In this document: positions 7,174 through 14,698 of the stretch, one piece after another | Position numbering within the stretch: the stretch's first letter is position 1 | How the letters are laid out: each line of letters begins with the position of its first letter | Translations under genes and position numbers: made by a program | Assembly (NCBI GenBank): GCA_026390285.1 | Contig: JAPLGH010000104.1 | Span: forward strand, 1-23,372 | Reading direction: 5' to 3' | Length of the DNA stretch: 23,372 bases | Source: Caldisericota bacterium | GTDB lineage: Bacteria; Caldisericota; Caldisericia; Cryosericales; Cryosericaceae | Notes under the pieces: model-generated | The model's database searches: none | What the model was told of the DNA's origin: nothing | Seen by the model: only the letters and a program-made list of their open reading frames with translations

Positions 7174-7866
7174 ATGGAGTACCCTGTTTCAGTGAAGGGA
7201 CCACAGCACTGGTGGCCCGGCGACACGCCGTTCGAGGTTGCCGTTGGCGCGGTGCTGACCCAGAACACGGCGTGGTCGAACGTCGAGAAAGCGATCGACG
7301 TTCTTCGCTCCAGCGGCGCGATGTCGGCCCAGGCTCTGACCGCACTGCCCGAGCTGGAGCTGGCAACCCTCATCCGACCTGCTGGGTACCACAACATGAA
7401 GGCGCGTACCCTCCAGGCGTTGTCTGCGTGGCTCATGCGGCATACACCCCACGGGGACCCTGCAGAGCTGGTGGATGCTGACCTCCAGGCGCTGAGGGCG
7501 GACCTCCTGTCCGTGCGCGGCATCGGCAAGGAGACGGCGGACAGCATCCTGCTGTATGCCGCTGGTCGTCCCGTCTTCGTCGTGGACGCGTACACCAGGC
7601 GTATCGGCGCGAGACTGAGCTTGCTGCCCCCTGGCGTCGATTACGATACGACACAGTCGTTTTTCACAGCACGTCTGCCCGTCGACGTTCAGATGTACAA
7701 TGAATTGCATGCACTGCTAGTCCGACTTGCGAAAGAGCATTGTCGTGCACATCCCGTGTGTAGCGGATGCCCTCTGCAGGTATTGTGCCCGTCTACAACC
7801 GGTACAGGCGTTCTTTCAGCTGACCGATGGCAGTCCGAAGTCCATAAGAGGAGGAGTAGTTCATGA
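7174..7866 (+). CDS. Endonuclease III-like DNA glycosylase (HhH-GPD, 4Fe-4S), probably monofunctional
   Basis: The 230-residue protein has the HhH-GPD fold: an N-terminal TPFEVAVGAVLTQNT segment, a helix-hairpin-helix around RGIGKETAD (about 115-123), the catalytic Asp in VVDAY (D138), and a C-terminal iron-sulfur loop with C190, C196, C199 and C205 (C-x5-C-x2-C-x5-C). In endonuclease III the lyase lysine follows GVGR; here that position is Glu (GIGKE), as in MagIII-type 3-methyladenine glycosylases. I infer base removal without strand cleavage, which would need an AP endonuclease, and one is encoded two genes on. The ATG at 7174 has no clear ribosome site, and relatives often begin slightly earlier, but no upstream start is evident in this frame. 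The end overlaps the next gene by ATGA. Confidence 0.85.
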   Translation: MEYPVSVKGPQHWWPGDTPFEVAVGAVLTQNTAWSNVEKAIDVLRSSGAMSAQALTALPELELATLIRPAGYHNMKARTLQALSAWLMRHTPHGDPAELVDADLQALRADLLSVRGIGKETADSILLYAAGRPVFVVDAYTRRIGARLSLLPPGVDYDTTQSFFTARLPVDVQMYNELHALLVRLAKEHCRAHPVCSGCPLQVLCPSTTGTGVLSADRWQSEVHKRRSSS

Positions 7867-8813
7867 CCTATCGCTATATCTACGGTCCAGTCCCATCGAG
7901 AAGGCTCGGCCGCAGTCTCGGTATCAGCACCATCCCTGACAAAACATGCAACAAGAGCTGTATCTACTGTATGCTCGGACGCACCGACCATCCAACGGTC
8001 GTACGGCAGGAATTCTTCCCGCTGCAGGATATTGTCGGTGAACTGAAGGATGCGCTGAAGCACATAACGCCGCCGCCCGAGTACATTTCCATTGTCGGAA
8101 ATGGGGAACCGACCTTGTATCTACGCCTGGGAGATCTTATCCGAGAAATCCGGCATTTGACCAGCATTCCTGTTGCCGTTATTACCAATGGTGTGCTGCT
8201 TTCGGATCCGGCGGTGCGCGCCGACCTGGCCGCAGCTGATATCGTTCTGACCTCCTTCAATGCTCCAACAGATGCGTTATTTCACCGCATTGACCGTCCA
8301 TGCGCCGGGATCACTTTTGATGCTGTGCGACAAGGGCTCATTGCCTACTCCCGTATGCAGCGACAGGGACAGTTGTGGGTCGAGATGATGCTGCTGGAAG
8401 GCATCAATGATTCACCCGCTGTCCTCCAGGAATTGCACTGGCTGCTGCAGGAAGTCGGGCCCGATCGTGTGTTTGTTGATACGCCTATCCGCCCACCCGC
8501 TGAGCCATTTGTCCGCCCAGTAGGCTCTGAGAAACTGGCAGAAGCAGAGAGTATTCTGGGCGGTGTGCAACTCTCTGGATCCGATTTCGAGGCATTCACC
8601 GTCGACGCAGGGGTTGATCCTGTCGACACGCTCACCTCCATCTGCAAGCGACACCCCATGCGAGAGGACCAGGTCATCGCACTGCTCCGCCGGTCTGGTA
8701 TCGACCCTTATCCAGTACTCAATAGGCTTTGTGCCGATCCTCGTTTCCGTGTGGAACGGTATGGCGGCTCCACATTTTATCTTGCCCACGACGAAAACAG
8801 AAGAGTAGACTAA
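7863..8813 (+). CDS. Radical SAM protein (COG0731-type Fe-S oxidoreductase)
   Basis: The 316-residue protein opens with the family signature YGPVPSRRLGRSLG and the radical SAM cluster motif C29-x3-C33-x2-C36, followed by a GNGEPT segment (about 79-84) that corresponds to the SAM-binding GGE motif. The C-terminal about 80 residues look like a small winged-helix domain. It resembles proteins often labelled wyosine-synthase homologues, but the substrate is unknown. A strong AGGAGG lies about 7 bases before the ATG. The start overlaps the glycosylase stop and its TAA overlaps the endonuclease IV ATG (TAATG), so all three genes are probably co-translated. A role in modifying nucleic acid or supporting repair is inferred from position only. 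Confidence 0.85.
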   Translation: MTYRYIYGPVPSRRLGRSLGISTIPDKTCNKSCIYCMLGRTDHPTVVRQEFFPLQDIVGELKDALKHITPPPEYISIVGNGEPTLYLRLGDLIREIRHLTSIPVAVITNGVLLSDPAVRADLAAADIVLTSFNAPTDALFHRIDRPCAGITFDAVRQGLIAYSRMQRQGQLWVEMMLLEGINDSPAVLQELHWLLQEVGPDRVFVDTPIRPPAEPFVRPVGSEKLAEAESILGGVQLSGSDFEAFTVDAGVDPVDTLTSICKRHPMREDQVIALLRRSGIDPYPVLNRLCADPRFRVERYGGSTFYLAHDENRRVD

Positions 8814-10201
8814 TGATCTTGGGGGCCCATGTTTCCATCGCGGGGGGAGTGGCAAACGCCCCTCAGAATGCTCACGAGTGCACATGCGAGACGCTTCAGA
8901 TCTTCACCAAGAATCAACTGCAGTGGCAGGCACCACCGTTGTCACGCGACGACATCTCAGCGTTCAAGCGCGGCATGAAGCTAAATCACCTGGTCCCTGG
9001 AACAGTCCATGCCGCGTATCTCGTCAACCTTGCGGCCCGCGACCCCGACCTTCTCGCCAAGTCCAGGGATTGCATGGTCAGCGACATCGGCAGGACCGAA
9101 CGCCTGGGCGTTCCCTTCCTCGTCGTCCATCCTGGGGCTCACCGCGGCCAAGGAGCCGAAAAGGGAATCGTGGTGGCGGCCCGAAGCCTGGACTACATCT
9201 TCCGACACACCCGCGCGCGTCGCACCATGGTGCTCCTTGAAACGACCACGGGTGCCGGATCGGTCCTGGGCGGCACGTTCGAGGAACTCGCCGCCATACG
9301 CAGCCTGTGCCACTTTCCCGCTCGCGTGGGCTACTGCATCGACACCTGTCACATCTACGGCGCGGGCTATGACATCCGGTCGCGAGAAGGATACGCCGCA
9401 ACTGTCCACGAGTTGGACCGCACCCTTGGCCTGGACAATGTCCGGGCGTTTCATCTCAACGATTCCAGGGGCACACTAGGCTCAAAGATCGACCGACACG
9501 CAGAAATAGGTCAGGGTGAGATCGGACTGGAACCGTTTCGCCTCCTGCTGGCCGACACGCGATTCGGCAAGACACCCGGCATTCTCGAGACGCCTGGAGG
9601 CGACCCCGCCTACGTCCGCAACCTTGCCCTCCTTCGCTCCCTCATCTCGTCCCCATCAATTGTGAACCCCCTTGTACCAGGTACAATGGGGTTCACAATT
9701 GATGGTGGTGAAGGAATCCGAAGACTAAACGGCAACCTGCAGCTGTCCGACCAGCGAACGCAGCTTGTCTGCGATGTCGGTCCGCTCCCCGGGCAGGTCA
9801 AAGTCGTCCCGGCCAAAGGCGCCATAGCACGCGATGGCACTGTAGAGGCGCCGCCGCAGACTAAAGTGTTGAATGATGGCTTCGGGCCTCAGGTCGACGA
9901 CCTGGAGCAGCGCTCGTTCGATCGTCTCCTCATCGATGGTGGACGTGCCGAACGTATCGACGTACACGGACAGTGGATGCGCGACGCCGATGGCGTAGGC
10001 GACGTGAACCTCGCAACGCGTGGCGAGGCCGGACGCGACGATGTTCTTGGCACAGTACCTCGCCGCCATGGCCACCGACCGGTCGACCTTGGTGGGGTCC
10101 TTGCCCGAGAACGCGCCTCCACCATGACGGCCCATCTCGCCATAGGTGTCGACCATGACCTTGCGACCCGGGAGGCCTATGTCGGCCGCCGCCCCCGATG
10201 A
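8813..10201 (+). CDS. nfo: Endonuclease IV (deoxyribonuclease IV, AP endonuclease) with an abnormal read-through C-terminal extension
   Basis: Residues 1 to about 280 form a complete endonuclease IV (E. coli Nfo is 285 residues). All nine metal ligands are present in family order: H66, H106, E143, D177, H180, H214, D227, H229 and E259, for the three-zinc site that cuts the backbone 5' of abasic sites. The ATG at 8813 overlaps the radical SAM stop. No stop follows the normal end near 9653. Instead the frame passes through a 53-bp palindrome and then runs antisense to a metK remnant to a TGA at 10199-10201, adding about 182 residues with no protein-like features. The enzyme core should fold. 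The tail is probably the result of a lost stop codon or an insertion. Confidence 0.9.
   Translation: MILGAHVSIAGGVANAPQNAHECTCETLQIFTKNQLQWQAPPLSRDDISAFKRGMKLNHLVPGTVHAAYLVNLAARDPDLLAKSRDCMVSDIGRTERLGVPFLVVHPGAHRGQGAEKGIVVAARSLDYIFRHTRARRTMVLLETTTGAGSVLGGTFEELAAIRSLCHFPARVGYCIDTCHIYGAGYDIRSREGYAATVHELDRTLGLDNVRAFHLNDSRGTLGSKIDRHAEIGQGEIGLEPFRLLLADTRFGKTPGILETPGGDPAYVRNLALLRSLISSPSIVNPLVPGTMGFTIDGGEGIRRLNGNLQLSDQRTQLVCDVGPLPGQVKVVPAKGAIARDGTVEAPPQTKVLNDGFGPQVDDLEQRSFDRLLIDGGRAERIDVHGQWMRDADGVGDVNLATRGEAGRDDVLGTVPRRHGHRPVDLGGVLARERASTMTAHLAIGVDHDLATREAYVGRRPR
9653..9705. repeat. 53-bp near-perfect palindrome at the 3' end of nfo
   Basis: The outer arms CCATCAATTGTGAACCCC (9653-9670) and 9688-9705 pair over 18 bases without mismatch. 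After one C/T mismatch (9671 and 9687), a further 7 bp pair (TTGTACC with GGTACAA) around a single central A at 9679. In total 25 of 26 positions pair. It has no T-tract on either side, so it is a poor intrinsic terminator. It may be a REP- or MITE-like dispersed element or a bidirectional mRNA end structure between nfo and the metK remnant. Confidence 0.85.
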
Positions 10202-10310
10202 CGAACCGGCCAGTCAGGTTGATGTAGTAGGTCGTCTCCGTGTCCAGCATGTCGGCAGGAATAACAGACTTAATGACGTGCTCGACCGGCAACTGTGATG
10301 GCACATTGGT
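9725..10310 (-). pseudogene. metK: Decayed metK (S-adenosylmethionine synthetase), C-terminal half only, frameshifted
   Basis: The minus strand from about 10156 to 9725 encodes an almost intact MetK C-terminal domain: VDTYGEMGRHGGGAFSGKD, then DPTKVDRS, AYAIGVA, VDTFGTS, DLRPEAII and a final YGAFGRDDF near ERTDIADKLR, ending at TAG 9725-9727. A different frame just upstream (about 10310-10195) carries the preceding block HVIKSVIPADMLD and INLTGRFVIGG. The frames break within the G/C-rich run near 10186-10197, where two bases appear to be missing. The N-terminal half of MetK (about 200 residues, including the ATP-binding and methionine-binding start) is absent; the promoter of the next plus-strand gene lies there instead. 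It is convergent with nfo, whose read-through tail is its antisense strand. It cannot make a working enzyme, so a functional copy must exist elsewhere. Confidence 0.8.
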
Positions 10311-10333
10311 CAGGACGCGGTATGCTCCAGGCG

Positions 10334-10361
10334 TTGCCATTGCGACCAGCGTTGCTACACT
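10334..10361 (+). promoter_or_regulatory. Sigma-70-type promoter of the oxidoreductase lipoprotein gene
   Basis: TTGCCA (10334-10339), a 16-base spacer and TACACT (10356-10361) lie 57 bases upstream of the ATG at 10418. The predicted start is near 10368, with a leader of about 50 nt that contains the AAAGGAG ribosome site. Confidence 0.6.
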
Positions 10362-10417
10362 GCAGGCAGGATCGCGCCAAGGCCGGGTCAATGCGCCTGG
10401 CGTGGAAAGGAGCAACC

Positions 10418-11125
10418 ATGCATACCATGTTGCACATCACGTGTATTGTCCTCCTGGCACTGATGATCGCCACAGCCAGCGGTTGCGCCACTGCGCCATC
10501 CACAGTGCAGGAGAAGGATATCAAGGGCCCCCTGCAGCCCGCGAAGAACTTGGGGAGCGTGGAGATTCTCGCGTACGAAGGCAAGCCCCTGAGGGACTTC
10601 AAGACGCTTCCCGACAACTCAGTCCGGGGGCCTCAGTCGGTGGAGCTTGCAGCGTACCGGCTCGTCATCGATGGAGCGGTGCAGACCCCCCAGCGCCTCA
10701 CGTACGCCGACGTCCTCGCGCGCCCGCGCTACCAGAAGCTCATCACGCTGCACTGCGTGGAAGGCTGGAGTGCGACCGGCCTGTTCGAGGGCGTTCTCAT
10801 GAAGGACCTGCTGGCACTGGCGACTCCATTGGCGTCAGCGGTCACCGTCATCTTTCACGGCCAGGACGACTATACCACCTCCCTGCCTCTCGCAACGGTA
10901 CTCGAGCGCAACATGCTGCTGGCGTACCGTGTCAACAACGAAGATCTGGTCGCCCGCAACGGCTACCCGTTCCAGTTGGCCGCCGAGGACAAGCTTGGAT
11001 ACAAGTGGTGCAAGTGGGTCGTGCGCATCGAGCTGTCGACCGACCCCGACTTCAAGGGGTTCTGGGAACGTCAGGGATACGGCAATGACGCAGAGGTCAA
11101 TCCAAGTCCTGAGTTTGGCCCATAG
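10418..11125 (+). CDS. Molybdopterin-dependent oxidoreductase lipoprotein (sulfite oxidase-like fold)
   Basis: The 235-residue protein begins with a hydrophobic signal segment (about 5-20) and a lipobox ending at C23 (TASGC), so it should be a lipid-anchored extracytoplasmic protein. The rest is an oxidoreductase molybdopterin-binding domain (sulfite oxidase/YedY superfamily): the likely molybdenum-ligand Cys113 in LHCVEGWSATGLFEGV, and the conserved C-terminal block ending GYKWCKWVVRIEL. At this size it is only the Mo domain, without a heme or dimerisation domain, so an electron partner must come from elsewhere. The ATG at 10418 has AAAGGAG upstream and gives the signal peptide; starts further upstream would bury it. 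Substrate unknown. Confidence 0.85.
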   Translation: MHTMLHITCIVLLALMIATASGCATAPSTVQEKDIKGPLQPAKNLGSVEILAYEGKPLRDFKTLPDNSVRGPQSVELAAYRLVIDGAVQTPQRLTYADVLARPRYQKLITLHCVEGWSATGLFEGVLMKDLLALATPLASAVTVIFHGQDDYTTSLPLATVLERNMLLAYRVNNEDLVARNGYPFQLAAEDKLGYKWCKWVVRIELSTDPDFKGFWERQGYGNDAEVNPSPEFGP

Positions 11126-11158
11126 CACATCAGGCATTCTGGTGCCTGAACGGCGATG

Positions 11159-11186
11159 TTGCAAAAGAAAGACGTTCACCTATGAT
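11159..11186 (+). promoter_or_regulatory. Sigma-70-type promoter of the nitrilase-family gene
   Basis: TTGCAA (11159-11164), a 16-base spacer and TATGAT (11181-11186, five of six) give a predicted start near 11193 and a leader of about 83 nt before the ATG at 11276. A small hairpin (about 11130-11147, 6-bp stem) lies between the preceding stop and this promoter. Confidence 0.55.
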
Positions 11187-11275
11187 GGGGCTAGAGCGCT
11201 TGACAGTCCTGCGTTCCTGGAGGGATCCAGAATTGCGCAGCGACTGGCGGGGGTGAGCCTTGAAAAGGGGGAGCA

Positions 11276-12028
11276 ATGATGAACGTATCACTGGTAGTAC
11301 ATCGTGTTGGGGCAGACACAGCAAAGAATATCGAACGAATGGACCTTGCAGTGACTCAATCAGCAAAAGCGGGGGCACACCTTATCCTGTTCTCGGAAGC
11401 GGCGACCACGGGACTCATCCTCAACAATGATCCCCGGCATGACCTGATGCTGGGAGAACCCGTGCCCGGTCCGGCTGTGACTCATTTCGCCGAGCTCGCC
11501 AGGTCCAGCCGTGTCCACATCGCATTCGGTATCCTCGAACGGGATGGAGCGGCCCTGTATGACACTGCCGTCCTGGTAGGCCCGAGCGGGGACATGCTCC
11601 TGAAGTACCGTCGCATCGATCCGCAGTGGCACGACCAGGGCAGTGACTCGAGACTCTATCGCGAGGGAACGGAATGCGCTGCCGTCGATACGCCGATCGG
11701 CCGCTTTGCGTTTGCCATCTGTGGCGACCTCTTCAACGACACCGTCGCGGAGCAGGTGCAGGAACAGCATCCAACCTATCTCCTCATGCCGTTCGCGCGC
11801 TGCTTCGACAGCGGCCTGTGCGACCAGAACCGGTGGGAGACCGAAGAGCGCCGCATCTACCTTGAGCGCGTCCAGAAGCTGGGTGTCACGACGCTCATGA
11901 CAAACTCGTTGGGAGAAAAGGACTTTGACGGAGGTACCTTCGGAGGGGCCATGGTTGTCCACGCCAACGGCCGCATCACCCACTCACTCCATCTGGGTAT
12001 GCCGGGGATAATCCTAGCAGCCATCTAG
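11276..12028 (+). CDS. Carbon-nitrogen hydrolase (nitrilase superfamily amidohydrolase)
   Basis: The 250-residue protein shows the nitrilase-superfamily Glu-Lys-Cys triad: E41 in LFSEAATTG, K110 in LLKYRRI and C149 in AICGDLF, each in its expected strand-end setting. Such enzymes hydrolyse amide or nitrile C-N bonds in the cytoplasm (omega-amidase, N-carbamoyl hydrolase, ureidopropionase types). The substrate cannot be assigned. A GGGGGAG ribosome site precedes the ATG at 11276; a second ATG follows immediately. It has its own promoter, and the next gene is a DcuC-type carrier, which is compatible with use of imported amides or carboxylates, though that link is only positional. Confidence 0.88.
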   Translation: MMNVSLVVHRVGADTAKNIERMDLAVTQSAKAGAHLILFSEAATTGLILNNDPRHDLMLGEPVPGPAVTHFAELARSSRVHIAFGILERDGAALYDTAVLVGPSGDMLLKYRRIDPQWHDQGSDSRLYREGTECAAVDTPIGRFAFAICGDLFNDTVAEQVQEQHPTYLLMPFARCFDSGLCDQNRWETEERRIYLERVQKLGVTTLMTNSLGEKDFDGGTFGGAMVVHANGRITHSLHLGMPGIILAAI

Positions 12029-12070
12029 CAGAGCGAAAGTACGGTTTCACGAAGAACAACGGGAGATCAT

Positions 12071-12100
12071 GACGGGCCCTCACCACAACGAGAGCCCGTC
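12071..12100 (+). promoter_or_regulatory. Hairpin in the leader of the DcuC-type carrier gene
   Basis: GACGGGC (12071-12077) pairs with GCCCGTC (12094-12100), extended by a further 3 bp after one mismatch around an 8-base loop. It begins 42 bases after the nitrilase stop and ends 23 bases before the carrier ATG. There is no T-tract. It may limit read-through or act as a processing site. Confidence 0.4.
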
Positions 12101-12123
12101 TCATCGTGGATCGGGGAGGAATC

Positions 12124-13569
12124 ATGGAACAACAACGGTCCGGCACCCGCATCGGCAGGCGCGCGTTTATTTCGGCGGCACTCATCCTTCTTGTCCTCAT
12201 GATCGGCGCGGGGATCCTGACGCGCCTTGTCCCGGCCGGTCAATACCAGCGCACCATACGGGATGGGCGTGAGGTCCTGGATCCAACCTCGTTCAGCCTG
12301 ACACAGGCGCGCCCACTTCCCATATGGAGGTGGTTCACCGCCCCGGTGGAGGTCCTCGGCAGCAGTGATGCGGTCATGGTCATCACCATTATCCTGTTCA
12401 TCCTGCTCGTCGGCGGCAGTTTCGCCGTCCTGGATCATGCTGGCGTCATCCGTACGATCATCGCTCGGATCGTGACGAAGTTCCGTTCCCGGAGGTATGT
12501 GCTGATTGCAGTCGTCTGTCTCTTCTTCATGGCCATGGGCGCTCTGCTGGGCATCTTCGAGGAGACGGTACCCCTGATCCCCATCGTCGTCGCCTTGGCG
12601 TGGTCCATGGGCTGGGATTCGCTCACGGGGCTCGGCATGAGCCTGCTCGCCACCGGCTTCGGATTCAGCGCTGCCATCGCCAACCCCTTCAGCATCGGGG
12701 TCGCCCAGGGCATCGCCGGACTGCCCCTGTTCTCTGGGGCATGGTTTCGCATCATCGTCTTTGCGGTCATGTATGTCCTCGTGGCGTCATTCGTCATCCT
12801 GCATGCGCGCCGCGTCGAACGTGATGCCGCATCGAACGTGTCCTGGCCGGAGGAGCAGGCAGCTCGCGCGCACTACCAGCAGTCGTCCGACAGCCTCACC
12901 CTTGTGACGCCTCGCCGCACAGTCACGTGGTCCGTCTCGTGTCTCGGGCTCATGCTGGCAGTGGTCCTGCTGGGACCCTTGGTCCCCATGCTCCAGACAT
13001 ACTCCCTGCCCATCATCGGTCTCGCCTTCGTGGCAGCCGGCCTGGGCGCCGGGTTCATGTCCGGCCTGGGCGCACGTGACACGTTCAGGACCTTCACCTC
13101 CGGTCTGACAGGAATGGCCCCTGGCATCCTGCTCATCCTGATGGCCATGAGTGTCAAGCACATCGTCGCCGAGGCAGGGATCATGGACACGATCCTTCAC
13201 GGCGCAGCCACCGGCATTGCGAAGACGTCACCTTCCGCGGCCAGCCTGCTCATCTACGCCGTGACGCTTGGGATGAACTTCTTCATCGGGTCCGCGTCAG
13301 CCAAGGCGTTCCTCATGATGCCACTTCTTGCACCGCTCGCGGACCTCGTCGGGCTCACACGGCAAATCGCGGTCACAGCATTCTGCTTCGGCGACGGCTT
13401 CAGCAACCTCATGTATCCGACCAACGCCGTCCTGCTGATCGGACTGGGACTGACCAGCGTGTCGTACCCCCGCTGGTTCCGCTGGACGATCATCCTCCAG
13501 CTCGCGACACTGGTCGTGACGGCTGCGTTCCTTCTGCTCGCAGTTTCACTGCGCTTCGGTCCCTTCTAG
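12124..13569 (+). CDS. C4-dicarboxylate / amino-acid-type membrane carrier (DcuC/YfcC family)
   Basis: The 481-residue membrane protein has about 12 hydrophobic segments. It opens with one helix (about 15-35), an external stretch carrying RLVPAGQY, then a block of helices including the family-typical GALLGIFEETVPLIPI and SATGFGFSAAIANPFS-like segments (ATGFGFSAAIANPF here), and a second half containing MSVKHIVAEAGIMDTIL. It matches the DcuC Pfam family (YfcC/COG1288 branch), inner-membrane carriers for dicarboxylates or amino acids and peptides. The ATG at 12124 follows GGGGAGGA with ideal spacing. A GTG six codons upstream is possible but would place the ribosome site inside the gene. Only 4 bases separate it from the peptidase gene, so the two are probably one operon. 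Confidence 0.85.
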   Translation: MEQQRSGTRIGRRAFISAALILLVLMIGAGILTRLVPAGQYQRTIRDGREVLDPTSFSLTQARPLPIWRWFTAPVEVLGSSDAVMVITIILFILLVGGSFAVLDHAGVIRTIIARIVTKFRSRRYVLIAVVCLFFMAMGALLGIFEETVPLIPIVVALAWSMGWDSLTGLGMSLLATGFGFSAAIANPFSIGVAQGIAGLPLFSGAWFRIIVFAVMYVLVASFVILHARRVERDAASNVSWPEEQAARAHYQQSSDSLTLVTPRRTVTWSVSCLGLMLAVVLLGPLVPMLQTYSLPIIGLAFVAAGLGAGFMSGLGARDTFRTFTSGLTGMAPGILLILMAMSVKHIVAEAGIMDTILHGAATGIAKTSPSAASLLIYAVTLGMNFFIGSASAKAFLMMPLLAPLADLVGLTRQIAVTAFCFGDGFSNLMYPTNAVLLIGLGLTSVSYPRWFRWTIILQLATLVVTAAFLLLAVSLRFGPF

Positions 13570-13573
13570 CCCC

Positions 13574-14698
13574 ATGAGATCTCTGATTCCACAGAGCTAC
13601 GAGGCATCCCGCGAGAGGTTCCGTTCCAGCCTCGCCCGTATTGCGCTCCGCTGGCCCTCCAGCCGGATGGAGGTGCACTTGATCCGCGAAGGCGAGCGCG
13701 ATCTGAGCATCGACGTCCTGCATGCTCCGGCAACCGGACAGGCACAGCACATGCTGGTGGTGACAACTGGTGAACACGGCATCGAAGGGTTTGTGGGCTC
13801 GGCGGTTATGGAGCTGGCGATGAGCGAGGTCCTCCCGGCGCTTGACCCAGAGGCGACGTCACTATGCCTCGTCCATGCCATCAACCCGTGGGGCATGAAG
13901 CACGAGCAGCGCACCAACGCGGCAAACGTCGATCTGAATCGCAACTTCGTCATGTCATGGGATTCCGGCGAACGGGTCAACGACGGTTATCGGAGCCTCC
14001 GGTCGACCTTCCAGCCGCAGGGACCCATGCCTTCCGTACGGTGGAATCGCCTTCTCCTCACGGGAAAGATGATGAGCCTTGCCGCAGCGGGCAAGTCAGG
14101 GATGCTCCGACAGGCACTTCTGGCTGGACAGTATGAAGAGCAGGCAGGTCTCTATTACGGCGGAACCGAGTGGCAGCCGGAAACCCAGGTCATGCGTCAC
14201 CTGGTCGACGACTGTCTGAAAGCTGCACCCCATCTGGTACACGTCGACCTGCACACAGGCTACGGGCCCCGTAACCGCATGAGTGTCGTGAACTCGGAGC
14301 TGGATCCCGTGCCCTCAACGCAGTGGATGAAACGCATCGACTACCAGAATGTCGTCGCCACCACACCCCTGGAGTTCTACCGCATGGAGGGCGACATGAT
14401 CGACTACATCTACCGGAAACATGCAATCAGCACCCCGACGACGCCGATGTACGCGACCTGCTTCGAGTTTGGATGCCTTGGTGATTCTCTCCTGGCCCAG
14501 ATCGACAGCCTATGGTGTGCCGTGGCAAACAACCGCCTGCGTCAGCATGGCGCGGTCAGCGAAGATATTGCAGATGAGGTCCGGAGGCTCTGGCGCGAGG
14601 CCTACTGCCCGTCCGAACCCTCGTGGGAAGAACACGCTCACAGCAATGCCCTGCGCGCGTTCCGCGGCATCCTCCACGACCAGGGCTTGATCTCATAA
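13574..14698 (+). CDS. DUF2817 / M14-like zinc carboxypeptidase-family protein
   Basis: The 374-residue protein carries the zinc-binding pattern of M14-like peptidases as seen in DUF2817: H68-x2-E71 in TTGEHGIEG, DLNRNF (about 120-125) for substrate carboxylate binding, and a third ligand H227 in HVDLHTGYG. A C-terminal CFEFG segment is a candidate for the catalytic Glu. There is no signal peptide, so a cytoplasmic amidase or peptidase role is likely. The ATG lies 4 bases after the carrier stop without a Shine-Dalgarno sequence, consistent with coupling to it. Together they suggest uptake of a small peptide or acyl-amino acid followed by its hydrolysis; the substrate is an inference. Confidence 0.85.
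   Translation: MRSLIPQSYEASRERFRSSLARIALRWPSSRMEVHLIREGERDLSIDVLHAPATGQAQHMLVVTTGEHGIEGFVGSAVMELAMSEVLPALDPEATSLCLVHAINPWGMKHEQRTNAANVDLNRNFVMSWDSGERVNDGYRSLRSTFQPQGPMPSVRWNRLLLTGKMMSLAAAGKSGMLRQALLAGQYEEQAGLYYGGTEWQPETQVMRHLVDDCLKAAPHLVHVDLHTGYGPRNRMSVVNSELDPVPSTQWMKRIDYQNVVATTPLEFYRMEGDMIDYIYRKHAISTPTTPMYATCFEFGCLGDSLLAQIDSLWCAVANNRLRQHGAVSEDIADEVRRLWREAYCPSEPSWEEHAHSNALRAFRGILHDQGLIS

Noticed and set aside
8729..8812. Upstream extension of the endonuclease IV frame
   Set aside because: It overlaps the radical SAM gene; family proteins start at M-I-L-G-A-H, as the ATG at 8813 does.
10295..10417. Longer start for the oxidoreductase lipoprotein
   Set aside because: It would hide the signal peptide and run across the promoter; AAAGGAG supports the ATG at 10418.
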